The translations under genes and the position numbers were made by a program. A DNA stretch of 64,000 nt, taken from contig NZ_JACDXW010000001.1 in assembly GCF_020539505.1 (NCBI RefSeq), positions 620,001-684,000 of the forward strand, in the 5' to 3' direction. Under the pieces are notes generated by a model. That model saw only the letters and a list, made by a program, of their open reading frames with translations. It was not told where the DNA came from and did no database searches. This document shows, in pieces, positions 29,497 through 38,856 of the stretch (the first letter of the stretch is position 1; every line of letters begins with the position of its first letter). The stretch is from Mesopusillimonas faecipullorum (GTDB lineage Bacteria; Pseudomonadota; Gammaproteobacteria; Burkholderiales; Burkholderiaceae_B).

Positions 29497-30930
29497 TTAA
29501 AACTCCTCCATATACCGCATGCGAAACTTGCGACCTTTGATATTGCTATTAGAGATTCGCGAGAAAACTTGCTTGGCGATCTGGCGGTCTATCGCTACGT
29601 AAGAGTTGAACTCGGTGATGTTGATTTTGCCGACTTGCTCGAAGGTCAGGCCGCCATCGCCCGTAAGCGCACCCAGAATATCGCCGGGGCGCAGTTTTTC
29701 TTTTTTGCCACCCTGAATACACAAGGTAATCATGGGTGCACGCAAGGGGCGGTCGGTTTTGGGGCGCAAAGCCTTAAGATCGGCCCATTTCAAGGGCGCC
29801 CCCATGTATTGCTCCACCAGGGTGGCCCAACGCATTTCTTCAGGCGAACACAAATTCAGAGCCAAACCTTTTTGCTCGCCACGCCCGCTACGGCCTATGC
29901 GGTGCACGTGTACCTCGGTGTCTTTGGTCACGTCCACATTGATCACGACATCCAGACTTTGAATATCCAAGCCTCGGGCGGCCACATCGGTGGCAACCAA
30001 GACCGCGCAGCTTCGGTTGGCAAACTGAATCAGTATTTCGTCGCGCTCGCGTTGCTCAAGGTCACCATTCAACGCATGGGCACTAATGCCCAGCGCTCGT
30101 AAGTGCTCGACCAAATCGTGACTGCGGCTTTTGGTATTGCAAAAAGCCAGCGTGGAAGTCGGGCGAAAATGTGCAAGCAGGCTTGCAACGGCTTCCAACC
30201 TTTCGGCTTCCTTGATCTCGTAGAAAATCTGTTCGATGCGGCTGCTGTCTGCACCCGCCTCTACCTTGACCTCGACAGGACTACGCAGAAAGCGCGCGCT
30301 GAGCTTACGAATGTTTTCAGGATAAGTGGCCGAGAACAGTAGCGTCTGGCGCTTACTGGGGCAGCGCGAGGCAATAGCAACGATGTCGTCGTTAAAGCCC
30401 ATATCTATCATGCGATCGGCCTCGTCCAGCACCAGCATGTTAAGACGCGACAGGTTCAGACTACCGCGGCCCAAGTGGTCTTGAATGCGACCCGGCGTGC
30501 CCACAACCACATGGGCGCCATAGGCCAGGGACTCTGCCTGCGGCCGAATAGCCACCCCGCCACACAAGGTCAGCACTTTTACATTGGGAATCTGGCGAGC
30601 CAGGCGACGCAGCTCTTGCGCAACTTGGTCGGCCAGCTCTCGTGTGGGGCAAATGACCAACGCTTGCGGCGCCACGCGCTGAACATCCAGCTTTTGCAAT
30701 ACACCCAAGCCAAAAGCTGCTGTCTTGCCGCTGCCCGTTTGGGCTTGGGCAATCAAGTCGCGACCTTCCAAAATAAGCGGCAGGCTTTGCGCTTGAATGG
30801 GTGTCATGTGCTCAAAGCCTAGACTTTGCAGGTTGCTTAGCAAAGCGGGCGAGAGGGCCAATGAGGAAAACAATGTGGTGGTCAATTTAGGCTTGGGGCT
30901 GGTTGAGGGAATGGAATGGCGGCCAGACAA
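29497..30930 (-). CDS. dbpA: ATP-dependent RNA helicase DbpA
   Basis: A DEAD-box helicase acting in 50S ribosome assembly at 23S helix 92. Helicase motifs appear in order: AQTGSGKT, PTRELA, GTPGR, LDEADRMIDMGF, SAT, then VATDVAARGLD and HRIGRSGR. The C-terminal DbpA RRM-like RNA-binding domain is present (KLRPGDILGALTGDGGL, NSYVAIDRQIAKQVFS). I chose TTG at 30930 because AAAGGAG lies seven bases upstream; the ATG at 30966 would add 12 residues that include the ribosome-binding site itself. Length is about 477, slightly above the E. coli 457. Confidence 0.95.
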   Translation of the reverse strand: MSGRHSIPSTSPKPKLTTTLFSSLALSPALLSNLQSLGFEHMTPIQAQSLPLILEGRDLIAQAQTGSGKTAAFGLGVLQKLDVQRVAPQALVICPTRELADQVAQELRRLARQIPNVKVLTLCGGVAIRPQAESLAYGAHVVVGTPGRIQDHLGRGSLNLSRLNMLVLDEADRMIDMGFNDDIVAIASRCPSKRQTLLFSATYPENIRKLSARFLRSPVEVKVEAGADSSRIEQIFYEIKEAERLEAVASLLAHFRPTSTLAFCNTKSRSHDLVEHLRALGISAHALNGDLEQRERDEILIQFANRSCAVLVATDVAARGLDIQSLDVVINVDVTKDTEVHVHRIGRSGRGEQKGLALNLCSPEEMRWATLVEQYMGAPLKWADLKALRPKTDRPLRAPMITLCIQGGKKEKLRPGDILGALTGDGGLTFEQVGKINITEFNSYVAIDRQIAKQVFSRISNSNIKGRKFRMRYMEEF

Positions 30931-31038
30931 TGGCAGGCTCCTTTGTAGAAAGAGCCCGCCTATCAATTCTGTGCCATGAGACAGCTATAGTAGTCCCGAT
31001 TAGACACCAATCCCTAACGCTAGCCCGGCACCACCGCC

Positions 31039-33168
31039 TTATTTCTGCTTCATGATGGTGTCATGATCGAAGTTTTTGTACTTCTCCCTAATCTCTGCAA
31101 AAACCACCCACGGATAATATTGCTCGGGCTTGATCACATGCTTGTTCACTGGGTAGAAGTAATTTTTGTAACCCCCGTAATTGCCAAAATCTTCAGTGGT
31201 GCATCGTCGCTCCCTCGTATTGTCATCACAGTAGCTGGACTTCGATATACGGAAATCACGCTCTTTAGAAGCGGGACGCGCATAATTGCGCTGCGAGTAA
31301 TAAAAAATTATGGGAGGGCGTGTGTCGATGTAGGGTTCGTAGGTTTGCACAGTATTTGCAAGCCAGAAGTTGAACTTAGGTGCGTTCTTCAGTCCCGACA
31401 CATCGTAAAAACCTTGGGCTGGCCCACCGAAGCTGGTGATATAGCTTTTGAATGACAAGCCCCGCGCCTTGGACTCTTTAAAGAAGGGTTCTTCCACATC
31501 AACGCGTAAAGGCACTTCCCAGGCTTGATCACCCATAGCTTTGATAGCAGCGGGAAACTTGTCAGGCGAATTCATGAGCATGTCGTCACCGCGCCATGTA
31601 CCATAATAATCAGCAAGCGACGGGTGTGCCCACCATGCATAGTCGGTGCGCAAGTCTATATACACCATTTCATCCGGCAAGGGCTTAACGTCTATCTGAG
31701 CAAACACTTTGTCGTACTGAATAGCGGCCTGGCACAGTTCTTGAAGATAGGTTTCATCTATGGCTTGCCCTTCAAGATATTTCAAAGACAAGAGGCGCAT
31801 CACTTTCAAAGTGATGATGTACATCTGGAACATGCGTAATGACGCGACATAACGCTTGAACAAGTTCTCTGATGCTTTGCCGTAAAAATGCACAGCGTTA
31901 CTGCGTTGTATGGACCGGTTCAAGGCATCTATTACGGTATTGCCTTTACCCAACTGCCCCGGAAACCCAATAAACAGTTGAGCGATGTTGTAGGGCGTTT
32001 TACCCAGGTTTTTATCGATAGCTTCGCGAATTTGAGCTGCACGCAATTGGTAGTCTTTTAAGTTTTCGTACTTTTGCAAAGCCCGCATATCGTTGCTGAT
32101 GTTATAGCACTCGCGAATCAGGTCGTTAACCGGGCCGACCGTGTCATTCAAGTCTTTGTCATCCAGTTTTTTGAGCAGTGCATTCACATCGCTAACCACA
32201 ATGGCCACTTGTGCAGAAAGCTCAGCAATCGCCTTTTCCATAGGGTCTGTGGTGGTAAAAACACCAAACTTCACCAACCAGCCACCAAAGAACTCCTCTT
32301 TCTCTTCATCACTCAGTGAGCCGTTAATAAAGTCGAGCAGTTTTTTCCCGAAAAAACTGACGACCCCCATGGGATCCAGAGCCAAGCCGCCTGACTGCAA
32401 GGGAGAGGCAAAAGACACCGCTTGTGACAACATGGGCTCGGCGTATGCCTGAGCAACCAGATCGTCAATATAAGCATCCAGGCTCATGCCTGCCTGTTGC
32501 CTGCTTGCATGGAAAACATCCAGCGCGAAATCGCTGTGCCCAGCTAAAGGCATTTGTATGGGCGTATTTCGCTCCAGCCCCAGAAAGTCTTGCAATCTGT
32601 CCTCGGCCTGCGAGTAGCGCCAACCGGTGGCCAAGCGCAAACGATCTACCAAGGTAGTAAGGGCATTGACATAAATCGGTTCGTCATCCACGAACTCGCG
32701 CCCGATTTCGTAGGCCGACAAATCGCCATTGCTGGTTTTTGCGACGATGCGCATACCCGAGCGCGCCTGACCTGAAATCGTGTAATAACCCCGCGCATCC
32801 GTCATCGTCTGACCTATCAGCACGCCATCGTGGGTATAGGCTGCAACCGCAATAGGATAAGACCCTTCGTACTCAACCAGCCCCAGAATCTGAGCATTGA
32901 CCAGCGCCAAGGGATCCAGGCTCAAGTCGTAGGCGTCTCCAAACGGGGTATCGCTCACGTCAGCGGCCAATGACTCCTCGCCTTCCAGCGTCCACGGACC
33001 TGCCTGCGGCTCTGAGCCTCTAGCGCTATTGCTATCACTGTCGCCATCCCCTCCGCAGGCCGACAAGGCCATGAGAGCGGGTGTCAGCAAACCCATTTTC
33101 AGAAGCCGACGCTTCGTTAAAGAGGGGGCTAGATCTTGATCTATTGCTTGTGCTTTGAGTTGACGCAT
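31039..33168 (-). CDS. Tat-type lipoprotein of unknown function, 709 aa
   Basis: Not recognised. The N-terminus has a twin-arginine-like stretch, TKRRLLKMG, and a lipobox LSAC (cysteine near residue 38) followed by an acidic, serine-rich linker, so the mature protein should be lipid-anchored outside the inner membrane. Residues about 90-160 resemble a small carboxypeptidase-regulatory beta domain (TDARGYYTISGQARSG). Residues about 290-480 are predicted long amphipathic helices (AIAELSAQVAIVVSDVNALL, with KKLDDKDLND following), recalling helical bundles of pore-forming proteins. The C-terminal 200 residues are aromatic-rich (PPIIFYYSQRNYARPAS). Any function is conjecture. A membrane-protein gene precedes it by 140 bases on the same strand. 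Confidence 0.8.
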   Translation of the reverse strand: MRQLKAQAIDQDLAPSLTKRRLLKMGLLTPALMALSACGGDGDSDSNSARGSEPQAGPWTLEGEESLAADVSDTPFGDAYDLSLDPLALVNAQILGLVEYEGSYPIAVAAYTHDGVLIGQTMTDARGYYTISGQARSGMRIVAKTSNGDLSAYEIGREFVDDEPIYVNALTTLVDRLRLATGWRYSQAEDRLQDFLGLERNTPIQMPLAGHSDFALDVFHASRQQAGMSLDAYIDDLVAQAYAEPMLSQAVSFASPLQSGGLALDPMGVVSFFGKKLLDFINGSLSDEEKEEFFGGWLVKFGVFTTTDPMEKAIAELSAQVAIVVSDVNALLKKLDDKDLNDTVGPVNDLIRECYNISNDMRALQKYENLKDYQLRAAQIREAIDKNLGKTPYNIAQLFIGFPGQLGKGNTVIDALNRSIQRSNAVHFYGKASENLFKRYVASLRMFQMYIITLKVMRLLSLKYLEGQAIDETYLQELCQAAIQYDKVFAQIDVKPLPDEMVYIDLRTDYAWWAHPSLADYYGTWRGDDMLMNSPDKFPAAIKAMGDQAWEVPLRVDVEEPFFKESKARGLSFKSYITSFGGPAQGFYDVSGLKNAPKFNFWLANTVQTYEPYIDTRPPIIFYYSQRNYARPASKERDFRISKSSYCDDNTRERRCTTEDFGNYGGYKNYFYPVNKHVIKPEQYYPWVVFAEIREKYKNFDHDTIMKQK

Positions 33169-33308
33169 GATGATTCTCTACCAGAGTATGTGGCGCGGAT
33201 AAGCCCGAGTTCAGCCTGAGCTTTTGCGCGGCCACCACGAATCATCATTAGAAATTAAGCCGGTGCGCAGGAGAATCGCTAGAAGTGGTGATTTGAAGAA
33301 AAATTCAC

Positions 33309-34184
33309 TTACTTCTTGGCCTCAAAAACCTTTCCATTTTCGGGAAAATAAATCCCCTCTTTGTTCACATGCAACACCATGACGCCCGTTGTTGATTCAA
33401 AACACGACGCCGGCTGCCACTCGCTGGGCTTGAACCATGCATAAGGGGGCTCTAGGCGATATTCATCAGCGATCCACTTATCGGGATACTGCATAAACAG
33501 CACATAGCCCGCGGGGCACAACATGCTGCCTTCATCGCTTTCCAGTTGATAGGGCTGCACCAGCTCCAGGCTCAGGCCGGTTCCCTCTACGGACATGGCA
33601 TAGGCCGGCACGCCCGCTACCTCGGTCACTTGCGAAAAGCGAACGGCGGTCAAACCCATTAGGGGATCGTTATGTGGCAAGTCCACATAATTTTCGGGAT
33701 CGCCTCGGTTGATCAAGCTGCCGGCGGGGATTTCCAGCTCTCCGAAGCGTGCGCTGTGAGCAAGCGTGGTGTAGCGGCGTACCGTTTCTTCGTGGCGCAG
33801 CTTATCGGTTTTGTAATCTACGTAATAGATTTGCAGGTAGATTAAGGCCACAAAAGACACGTAGGCAAAAACGATAAAAACGAGCACGCTTGTTATAGGG
33901 CGTAAGGGCGGACGTGGCTTGCCTTGCTTAGCTTTAAAGCATCGCCATCCTCCCCATAACGCAAGCCAAACGCCTAAAAGTATGGCCAGACCGGTTATGA
34001 GATAAACAATTAAATAAATCCCACCCACCGCCGCATTCAAGCCTATCTGCTGAACAGCAAGAGCTGAGCTAGCTGCAAAAAAACTACCCACGTGTAAAAG
34101 CACCTTAAGAGAATTCCGACTAACCCCGCATAGGGCGACAACACCTGAAACACTAGGCGCGAAGCGGCTTGGGGATAGGCCCAC
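33309..34184 (-). CDS. membrane protein of unknown function with extracytoplasmic C-terminal domain
   Basis: Not recognised. The 291-residue frame (GTG start, MGLSPSRF) has about three hydrophobic segments: a weak one near 27-45, IGLNAAVGGIYLIVYLITGL near 47-75, and PITSVLVFIVFAYVSFVALI near 97-118. A soluble C-terminal domain of about 170 residues follows (LVQPYQLESDEGSMLCPAGY, WFKPSEWQPASCFES) with two cysteines that could pair. The exact start is uncertain. It lies upstream of, and co-directional with, the Tat-type lipoprotein gene, suggesting a two-gene unit. Confidence 0.7.
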   Translation of the reverse strand: MGLSPSRFAPSVSGVVALCGVSRNSLKVLLHVGSFFAASSALAVQQIGLNAAVGGIYLIVYLITGLAILLGVWLALWGGWRCFKAKQGKPRPPLRPITSVLVFIVFAYVSFVALIYLQIYYVDYKTDKLRHEETVRRYTTLAHSARFGELEIPAGSLINRGDPENYVDLPHNDPLMGLTAVRFSQVTEVAGVPAYAMSVEGTGLSLELVQPYQLESDEGSMLCPAGYVLFMQYPDKWIADEYRLEPPYAWFKPSEWQPASCFESTTGVMVLHVNKEGIYFPENGKVFEAKK

Positions 34185-34285
34185 ATTGTAAGAGTTTGCC
34201 TATCCCCGCTTGTAACAGCAGCGTAGAATCGCATACACCCTCTTCAAAAACGGGGCGTGCTGCGCTCTGATCAAGGAGTCCTGCC

Positions 34286-36375
34286 GTGCCTATCCAGCCC
34301 CCAACAAACGAACCACCAGACGCTGATAAACGTAGCCATAGCGGGGCGGAAGCAGCCAGACTGAACTCACCGTTAGAACGCAGTCGCTTTAGCGGCACTG
34401 CACTGCGGCACGAATACCCAGAAGAAGACAACACGCCGGTCTCGCGCAGCGACCTGAGTAAGGGGCCGCAAGAACTACTTGAATACCGTACCGCCCACAT
34501 CAGCTGGAGCGTGTTGATTGTCTCTTCAATCGTGATCCTCCTATTTTCCGTCTGGGCAATTTTTTTACCGGAGGACGCACGTGTCTCGATGAAATCCACG
34601 GTGGATTGGATCGCTTCTAATCTGGGCTGGTATTACGTCGTCACCATGACCCTGGTGATAGGGTTCGTGGTGTGGGTAGCGCTTTCCAAAGAAGGCGATG
34701 TACGACTGGGCCCCGACCACTCTCGGCCGCAATACAAGTTGGTGACCTGGGTGGCTATGTTGTTCGCCGCCGGTGTGGGCATAGACATGCTGTTCTATTC
34801 GGTGACCGGGCCTGTCGTGCAGTATTTGTATCCCCCTTCAGGGGTAGGCGGCTCTTACGACGCCAGGCAAGATGCCGTGGTCTGGACCATGTTCCACTAT
34901 GGCGTTGCGGGGTGGTGCTGCTTAGCGTGGGCTTCTCGTTGATCTTTGGCCTGGAAGACGGCCTGGCTTTGCAGATAGCGTTGGTGATCGGTGCGGTAGT
35001 GCTAACCATAGGCGCCACGACCTCTGGCGTGGACCGCGGCATACGCTGGATCTCTGAGCTGAACCTGTGGAGCGCGGTCGCGATGATGGTCTATATCCTG
35101 TTTTTCGGGGAGACCGCTTTTCTGCTGAACGCGCTGGTAGAGAACATTGGGCGCTTCATTGTCACCTTCCCCGCCCGCACCTTGCAGACCTTTGCTTATG
35201 AGCCGGATGGTTCCGAGTGGATGGCCGGATGGACGCTGTTCTTCTGGGCGTTCTGGCTGGCCTGGGGCCCATTCGTAGGGGTATTCCTGGCCCGTATTTC
35301 GCGGGGTCGCACACTGCGCGAGTTCGTCATTGCCGCCATCACCGCCCCCGTGCTGTGCGATTTTTTCATCGTTTCTTTGTTCGGAAACTCTGCGCTTTTT
35401 CACGTACTGCAAGGCAATTTAACGTTTGCCGAACTGGCTATTCAAAGCCCCGAAAGGGGCTGGTACGCCTTGCTGGAAATGTTCCCGGGAGCCATGTTCT
35501 TGATAGGTTTGGCCACCTTGTCGGGCTTGCTGTTCTACCTGACCAGTGCCAACTCGGGCGCCATGGTGATGTCCAATTTCTCGGCTTCCATACCCGACCC
35601 GTCACAAGACGGGCCTAAATGGCTGCGCATATTCTGGGCGGTGTTAACTGCGGTACTGACGGTAGCCATGCTGCTAGCCGGCGGCGTTACCACTATGGAA
35701 TACGCAACGCTTATCTTTGCCCTGCCGGTCACCATCATCGCCTATCTGATCATGGCGTCTTTTTATAAGGTGCTGCGTATGGAACGCGCCGAGCGAGAAG
35801 GCCGCGTCTTACGTCGGCCCACGGTTGCCCCCATAGGCGGTCACGTGCCAGAACGCTCTTGGAAACAACGGCTTGAGCAACTGCGCTCATTCCCCACTCT
35901 GCGGCAGGTAACACAGTTTCTGGATCGCACCGTGCGCCCCGCGCTGAACGACCTGGCCGCCGAGTTTCGCAAACAAGGCTACGACGTCGAGCAAACCACC
36001 ATGGTCGACGATTACGGAGTTGAAGAACCCGTGCTGCGTGTGACCATGGAAAGTTTCCGGGCCTTTCATTACCAAGTGGCTATTGTTGAAGCACCGGTGC
36101 CTATGTTCAGTGGCCGTATGTCACGCGAAATCGACGTGTACTACCGGCTTGAAGTGTTTACCCAAACCGGCTCGGGCGGCTACGACCTGATGGGCCTGAC
36201 CCGCCAACAAGTGATTGATGACGTGCTGGAACGCTACGAAACCCACCTGGCTTTCTTGACGCATTCTTCTGAAACCGCCACGGCGTCAGTGCTGACGCCG
36301 GCTGTGGTGCCTAAAGACGAGCAGGCTGTGGTGCCTAAGGATGCGGGGGATGTGCAGGATCTTGAGGGTAAATAA
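34286..36375 (+). pseudogene. BCCT-family (BetT-like) choline/betaine transporter, broken by internal deletion and frameshift
   Basis: The gene starts at GTG 34286 behind AAGGAG. The first frame runs to a TGA at 34940-34942 and covers the N-terminal tail and the first segments up to the BCCT landmark WTMFHYGVAGW. From about 34909 the protein continues in another frame as GVVLLSVGFSLIFGLEDG, then TSGVDRGIRWISELN and the rest of the carrier, including the BetT-type C-terminal osmosensing domain, to 36375. By comparison with remembered BetT/BetP sequences, roughly 60 residues between these points are missing, so this is a deletion that also shifts frame and not just a base slip. The product should be non-functional. 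A 24-base tandem repeat sits near the 3' end. Confidence 0.85.
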
Positions 36376-36755
36376 AGGGGGCTTTGATGTATGGAAATAC
36401 AGCCTGTCAATTTATTCTTTGAGTTCTTACCTAGTGAACTACCTTTGTCAGGATATAAGTAGCCGCTCCTTTGCTTACTTGTCGTTGCAGCGCTCCAGCA
36501 CTTCCGTACCTCGCTTCAGGTGATCGCCGGAGAATTTTGTTGCGAGCCCGGCCACACTTGGCTACGGCAAACTGCTTTCAACGCTTTTCTGGATATGCCG
36601 ATGCATGATGAGAGGCGGGCATACTTGAAGCTGCTCGAGACTATGAGTTCGTAAAGTCTACCGACCCAGAACTCTAGTCCTTGATCAGCCCCCACTTGCC
36701 TCAGCAATGAAATAGCATTGTGCAATGATGGATTTACTATAGAGAAAAGCAAACA
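36376..36755. other. intergenic stretch, no convincing gene
   Basis: These 380 bases between the broken transporter and marC hold only short frames. One (36391-36462) opens with ATG and stops after 23 codons. In the same phase a 44-codon frame from GTG 36520 to 36654 reads like a protein tail (GHTWLRQTAFNAFLDMPMHD). These may be decayed gene pieces. No repeat ends or transposase were seen. The marC promoter should lie near 36700-36745, which is AT-rich. Confidence 0.4.
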
Positions 36756-37442
36756 ATGACCGAACAAATCACCCAATTAGTGCACATCATCAGCCTAGGT
36801 GTGGCCATGCTGCTGCCATTAGCCAACCCACTGACATCCATGACCATGCTGCTATCGCTGGGCGAAAACATACCTCGGCCCGAGCTGCATCGCCAAGTTC
36901 GGCAAGGTGCGTTCTACGTCGCACTCATCATGCTTGTCACGTATTTTTTGGGCACATGGCTTATTCACGCACTGGGCATTTCACTGCCCGGCATCGGTAT
37001 CGCAGGCGGAATGATCGTTGCCTTTATCGGCTTCAACATGCTGTTTCCCAGCAGCACGGCCGCCAACAACCCGCCTACTACCAGCGACGCGCCCCCACCG
37101 TCTTCGTCCCAGAGGGTGCCAAGTATTGCGTTCGTTCCACTAGCACTACCCGGCACCGCTGGCCCCGGCACGATCGCCATGATCATTAGCGCCTCGCCCA
37201 AAGTATCCAGCCTGAACCCACATCCGGCCGACTGGGTGTTGATCGTAGCGCCCATCATCATTGCCGCGCTGTTTGGCGCTTTGTTCTATGTCTGCCTACG
37301 ATCAGCCGGCCGGCTTGTTCGCTTTCTGGGCCACGATGGCATTGACGCAATTTCGCGCATCATGGGTTTTCTACTAGTGTGTATGGGCGTGCAACTCGTC
37401 ATCAACGGTGTCCTGGAAATCGTGCAACATGGCGTAATGTAG
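36756..37442 (+). CDS. MarC-family integral membrane protein
   Basis: A 228-residue protein with about six membrane segments and the UPF0056/MarC pattern: LLPLANPLTSMTMLLSLGE near the start, GIGIAGGMIVAFIGFNMLFP in the middle, VPLALPGTAGPGTIAMIIS as the second conserved block, and RIMGFLLVCMGVQLVINGV at the end. The two similar proline-glycine blocks reflect the family's inverted-repeat build. MarC proteins were once thought to mediate drug resistance but their transport role is unsettled. It stands alone. Confidence 0.92.
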   Translation: MTEQITQLVHIISLGVAMLLPLANPLTSMTMLLSLGENIPRPELHRQVRQGAFYVALIMLVTYFLGTWLIHALGISLPGIGIAGGMIVAFIGFNMLFPSSTAANNPPTTSDAPPPSSSQRVPSIAFVPLALPGTAGPGTIAMIISASPKVSSLNPHPADWVLIVAPIIIAALFGALFYVCLRSAGRLVRFLGHDGIDAISRIMGFLLVCMGVQLVINGVLEIVQHGVM

Positions 37443-37580
37443 TAAGTTTGCGCCAGAACGGGCTGACGAAATTTATCAGCGCAATCATTCTGATGCTACC
37501 TCGATGAATGCTTTACCTTAACCAAGCCGCCTCCTCGATTTCGTGGGCGATTCACTCAACTAGTTAATGGTTTTCTCGGC

Positions 37581-37778
37581 ATGAAAGTATTTAAAAGCTT
37601 CCTCATTTGGGTTTTTGGCCTCTCTTGCGGACTATCCGTCGCCAGCTGGCTAATAGCTAGTGAGCGGATTGGTGATGCCATAGTGTTTGTCTATCTTTCC
37701 AATGGCTTTGCAGTCTTAATTTTCATAATCCTGATGTATTTCCTCTGGAACAGCGTTATGAAACAGAAGAAAAATTAG
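37581..37778 (+). CDS. small two-helix membrane protein (65 aa)
   Basis: Not recognised. MKVFKSFLIWVFGLSCGLSV opens the first hydrophobic segment (about 7-27) and FAVLIFIILMYFLWN the second (about 43-58); the C-terminus is basic (KQKKN). Base composition is more AT-rich than the housekeeping genes around. It is followed after 63 bases by the ankyrin gene on the same strand. It could be a small immunity or accessory protein, but nothing in the sequence proves a function. Confidence 0.55.
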   Translation: MKVFKSFLIWVFGLSCGLSVASWLIASERIGDAIVFVYLSNGFAVLIFIILMYFLWNSVMKQKKN

Positions 37779-37841
37779 GGTTTTCTTCGATGCGCGTACC
37801 ATAGGTACACAACGCTCACGCCCCAAAAAGATGACCTCACC

Positions 37842-38330
37842 ATGACTCACGAGACTGATCTTGATCAGTTTTGCTCGGCTTTGGAGAATGCAGATGTCTC
37901 TGCTGCGCGTGCTTTGCTTCTGCGCGATCCCAGACTAGCAGTTGCTGTCCTGCCGGATGACTGGCCCGTGTTTCTTCTCCAGTCTGTTTACCCGAAAGCC
38001 GAGATCATCGACCTGATGATCGAGCATGGTGCAAACCCGAATGTACGCAATGCCAGGGGAGAAACACTTCTACACTTGACTGGTGACCCTGACGCGATCC
38101 GCAAGCTGGTGTCGGTCGGCGCTGATATCAACGCCCTAGATCATCAAGGCCACACACCGATGATGGCACACGCACCATATCCTGAGACCGGACCGGACGC
38201 GATTTATACACTGTGGACTGAAGGGGCTGATTCGACTATAGAAGGTCATGACGGGGAGACTGTTTTCACGCTTCTTCCCGAAGGTGCGCTCTATGACCAG
38301 TTACGGCATACATTGAGCGGTAACAACTAA
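37842..38330 (+). CDS. ankyrin-repeat protein (162 aa)
   Basis: A small cytoplasmic protein with two to three ankyrin-like repeats: AEIIDLMIEHGANPNVRNAR, followed by GETLLHL..., and AIRKLVSVGADINALDHQGH with TPMMAHA. The first helix pair (SALENADVSAARALLLRDPR) is a diverged cap repeat. No signal peptide and no enzymatic domain are seen. Ankyrin proteins mediate protein-protein contact, and the partner is unknown. A strong hairpin with a T-run lies 30 bases after the stop. Confidence 0.8.
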   Translation: MTHETDLDQFCSALENADVSAARALLLRDPRLAVAVLPDDWPVFLLQSVYPKAEIIDLMIEHGANPNVRNARGETLLHLTGDPDAIRKLVSVGADINALDHQGHTPMMAHAPYPETGPDAIYTLWTEGADSTIEGHDGETVFTLLPEGALYDQLRHTLSGNN

Positions 38331-38359
38331 AACGAGCTTGCGCCGCTACCACGTCAAGG

Positions 38360-38419
38360 CGACAGACTTTATTTCTCCTCTTCACTTTGAAATGAAGAAA
38401 TAAAGTCTGTCGTTTTTTT
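38360..38419 (+). terminator. 17-bp perfect hairpin followed by seven T
   Basis: CGACAGACTTTATTTCT (38360-38376) pairs perfectly with 38396-38412 across a 19-base loop, and TTTTTTT follows at 38413-38419. It fits a Rho-independent terminator for the ankyrin gene, although the stem is AT-rich for that role. The right-arm decamer AAGTCTGTCG recurs once more at 38451-38460. An end-sequence of a small mobile element is an alternative reading. Confidence 0.6.
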
Positions 38420-38528
38420 CACGGAAGAAAAAATTAGAAAATTCGAACTGAAGTCTGTCGGGATGCGATGTATTGCTGAGTAACCAAACTCGGTCTGACA
38501 CGCATTACCCGCGTTATTCGCGTCAAGA

Positions 38529-38672
38529 TCAGATGTCACGCCAGCGCGTCAACACCATTCCATCAGGTGTCGTCGTGTAGATAAGTTCGGCCGGTTCAAA
38601 CTTAAGCTTCGGTGCTGCTTCCGTGGGCTGGTAGTATCTGATGAGCCAAGCAATGCCGAACCACTGGTACAT
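38529..38672 (-). CDS. small ORF of unknown function (47 aa), possible gene remnant
   Basis: ATG 38672 opens a 47-codon frame reading MYQWFGIAWLIRYYQPTEAA and ending MVLTRWRDI. The same frame stays open a further 19 codons upstream before a stop. Residue make-up is protein-like, but no Shine-Dalgarno is visible and I do not recognise the family. It may be the C-terminal piece of a lost gene or a genuine small protein. Confidence 0.3.
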   Translation of the reverse strand: MYQWFGIAWLIRYYQPTEAAPKLKFEPAELIYTTTPDGMVLTRWRDI

Positions 38673-38856
38673 CTTAGAAGTCAAGGCGGTAAGTCTATCG
38701 GTAATCCCCCACCAACCCGCAGTTCGTCACAGACATGGCTGTACTGTACCTCCGTACCCTATTCGGCGCAGCAACCAATTTCCTCTCCGGCAGAATGAGC
38801 CCTTCCTGAAGCATCTAGCGGCTGTGGTAGAACCGCTCTCACCCTTGGTAGGACAC

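Larger units (their letters stand above)
38331..38856. other. gene-poor stretch with hairpin and small minus-strand ORF
   Basis: Between the ankyrin and phosphatase genes lie the 17-bp hairpin, a third copy of its decamer AAGTCTGTCG, and one small minus-strand frame (38529-38672). The forward frame continuing upstream of the phosphatase ATG to 38641 lacks family sequence and is probably not translated. Confidence 0.5.

Noticed and set aside
36301-36348. 24-base tandem repeat at the 3' end of the BCCT gene
   Set aside because: Encodes a repeated AVVPKD linker in the variable C-terminal tail; simple slippage, no sign of a functional element.
36391-36654. Two in-phase short frames separated by a stop, and an opposing 86-codon frame
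   Set aside because: No family similarity that I can recognise, no convincing start signal; kept only as a note on the intergenic region.
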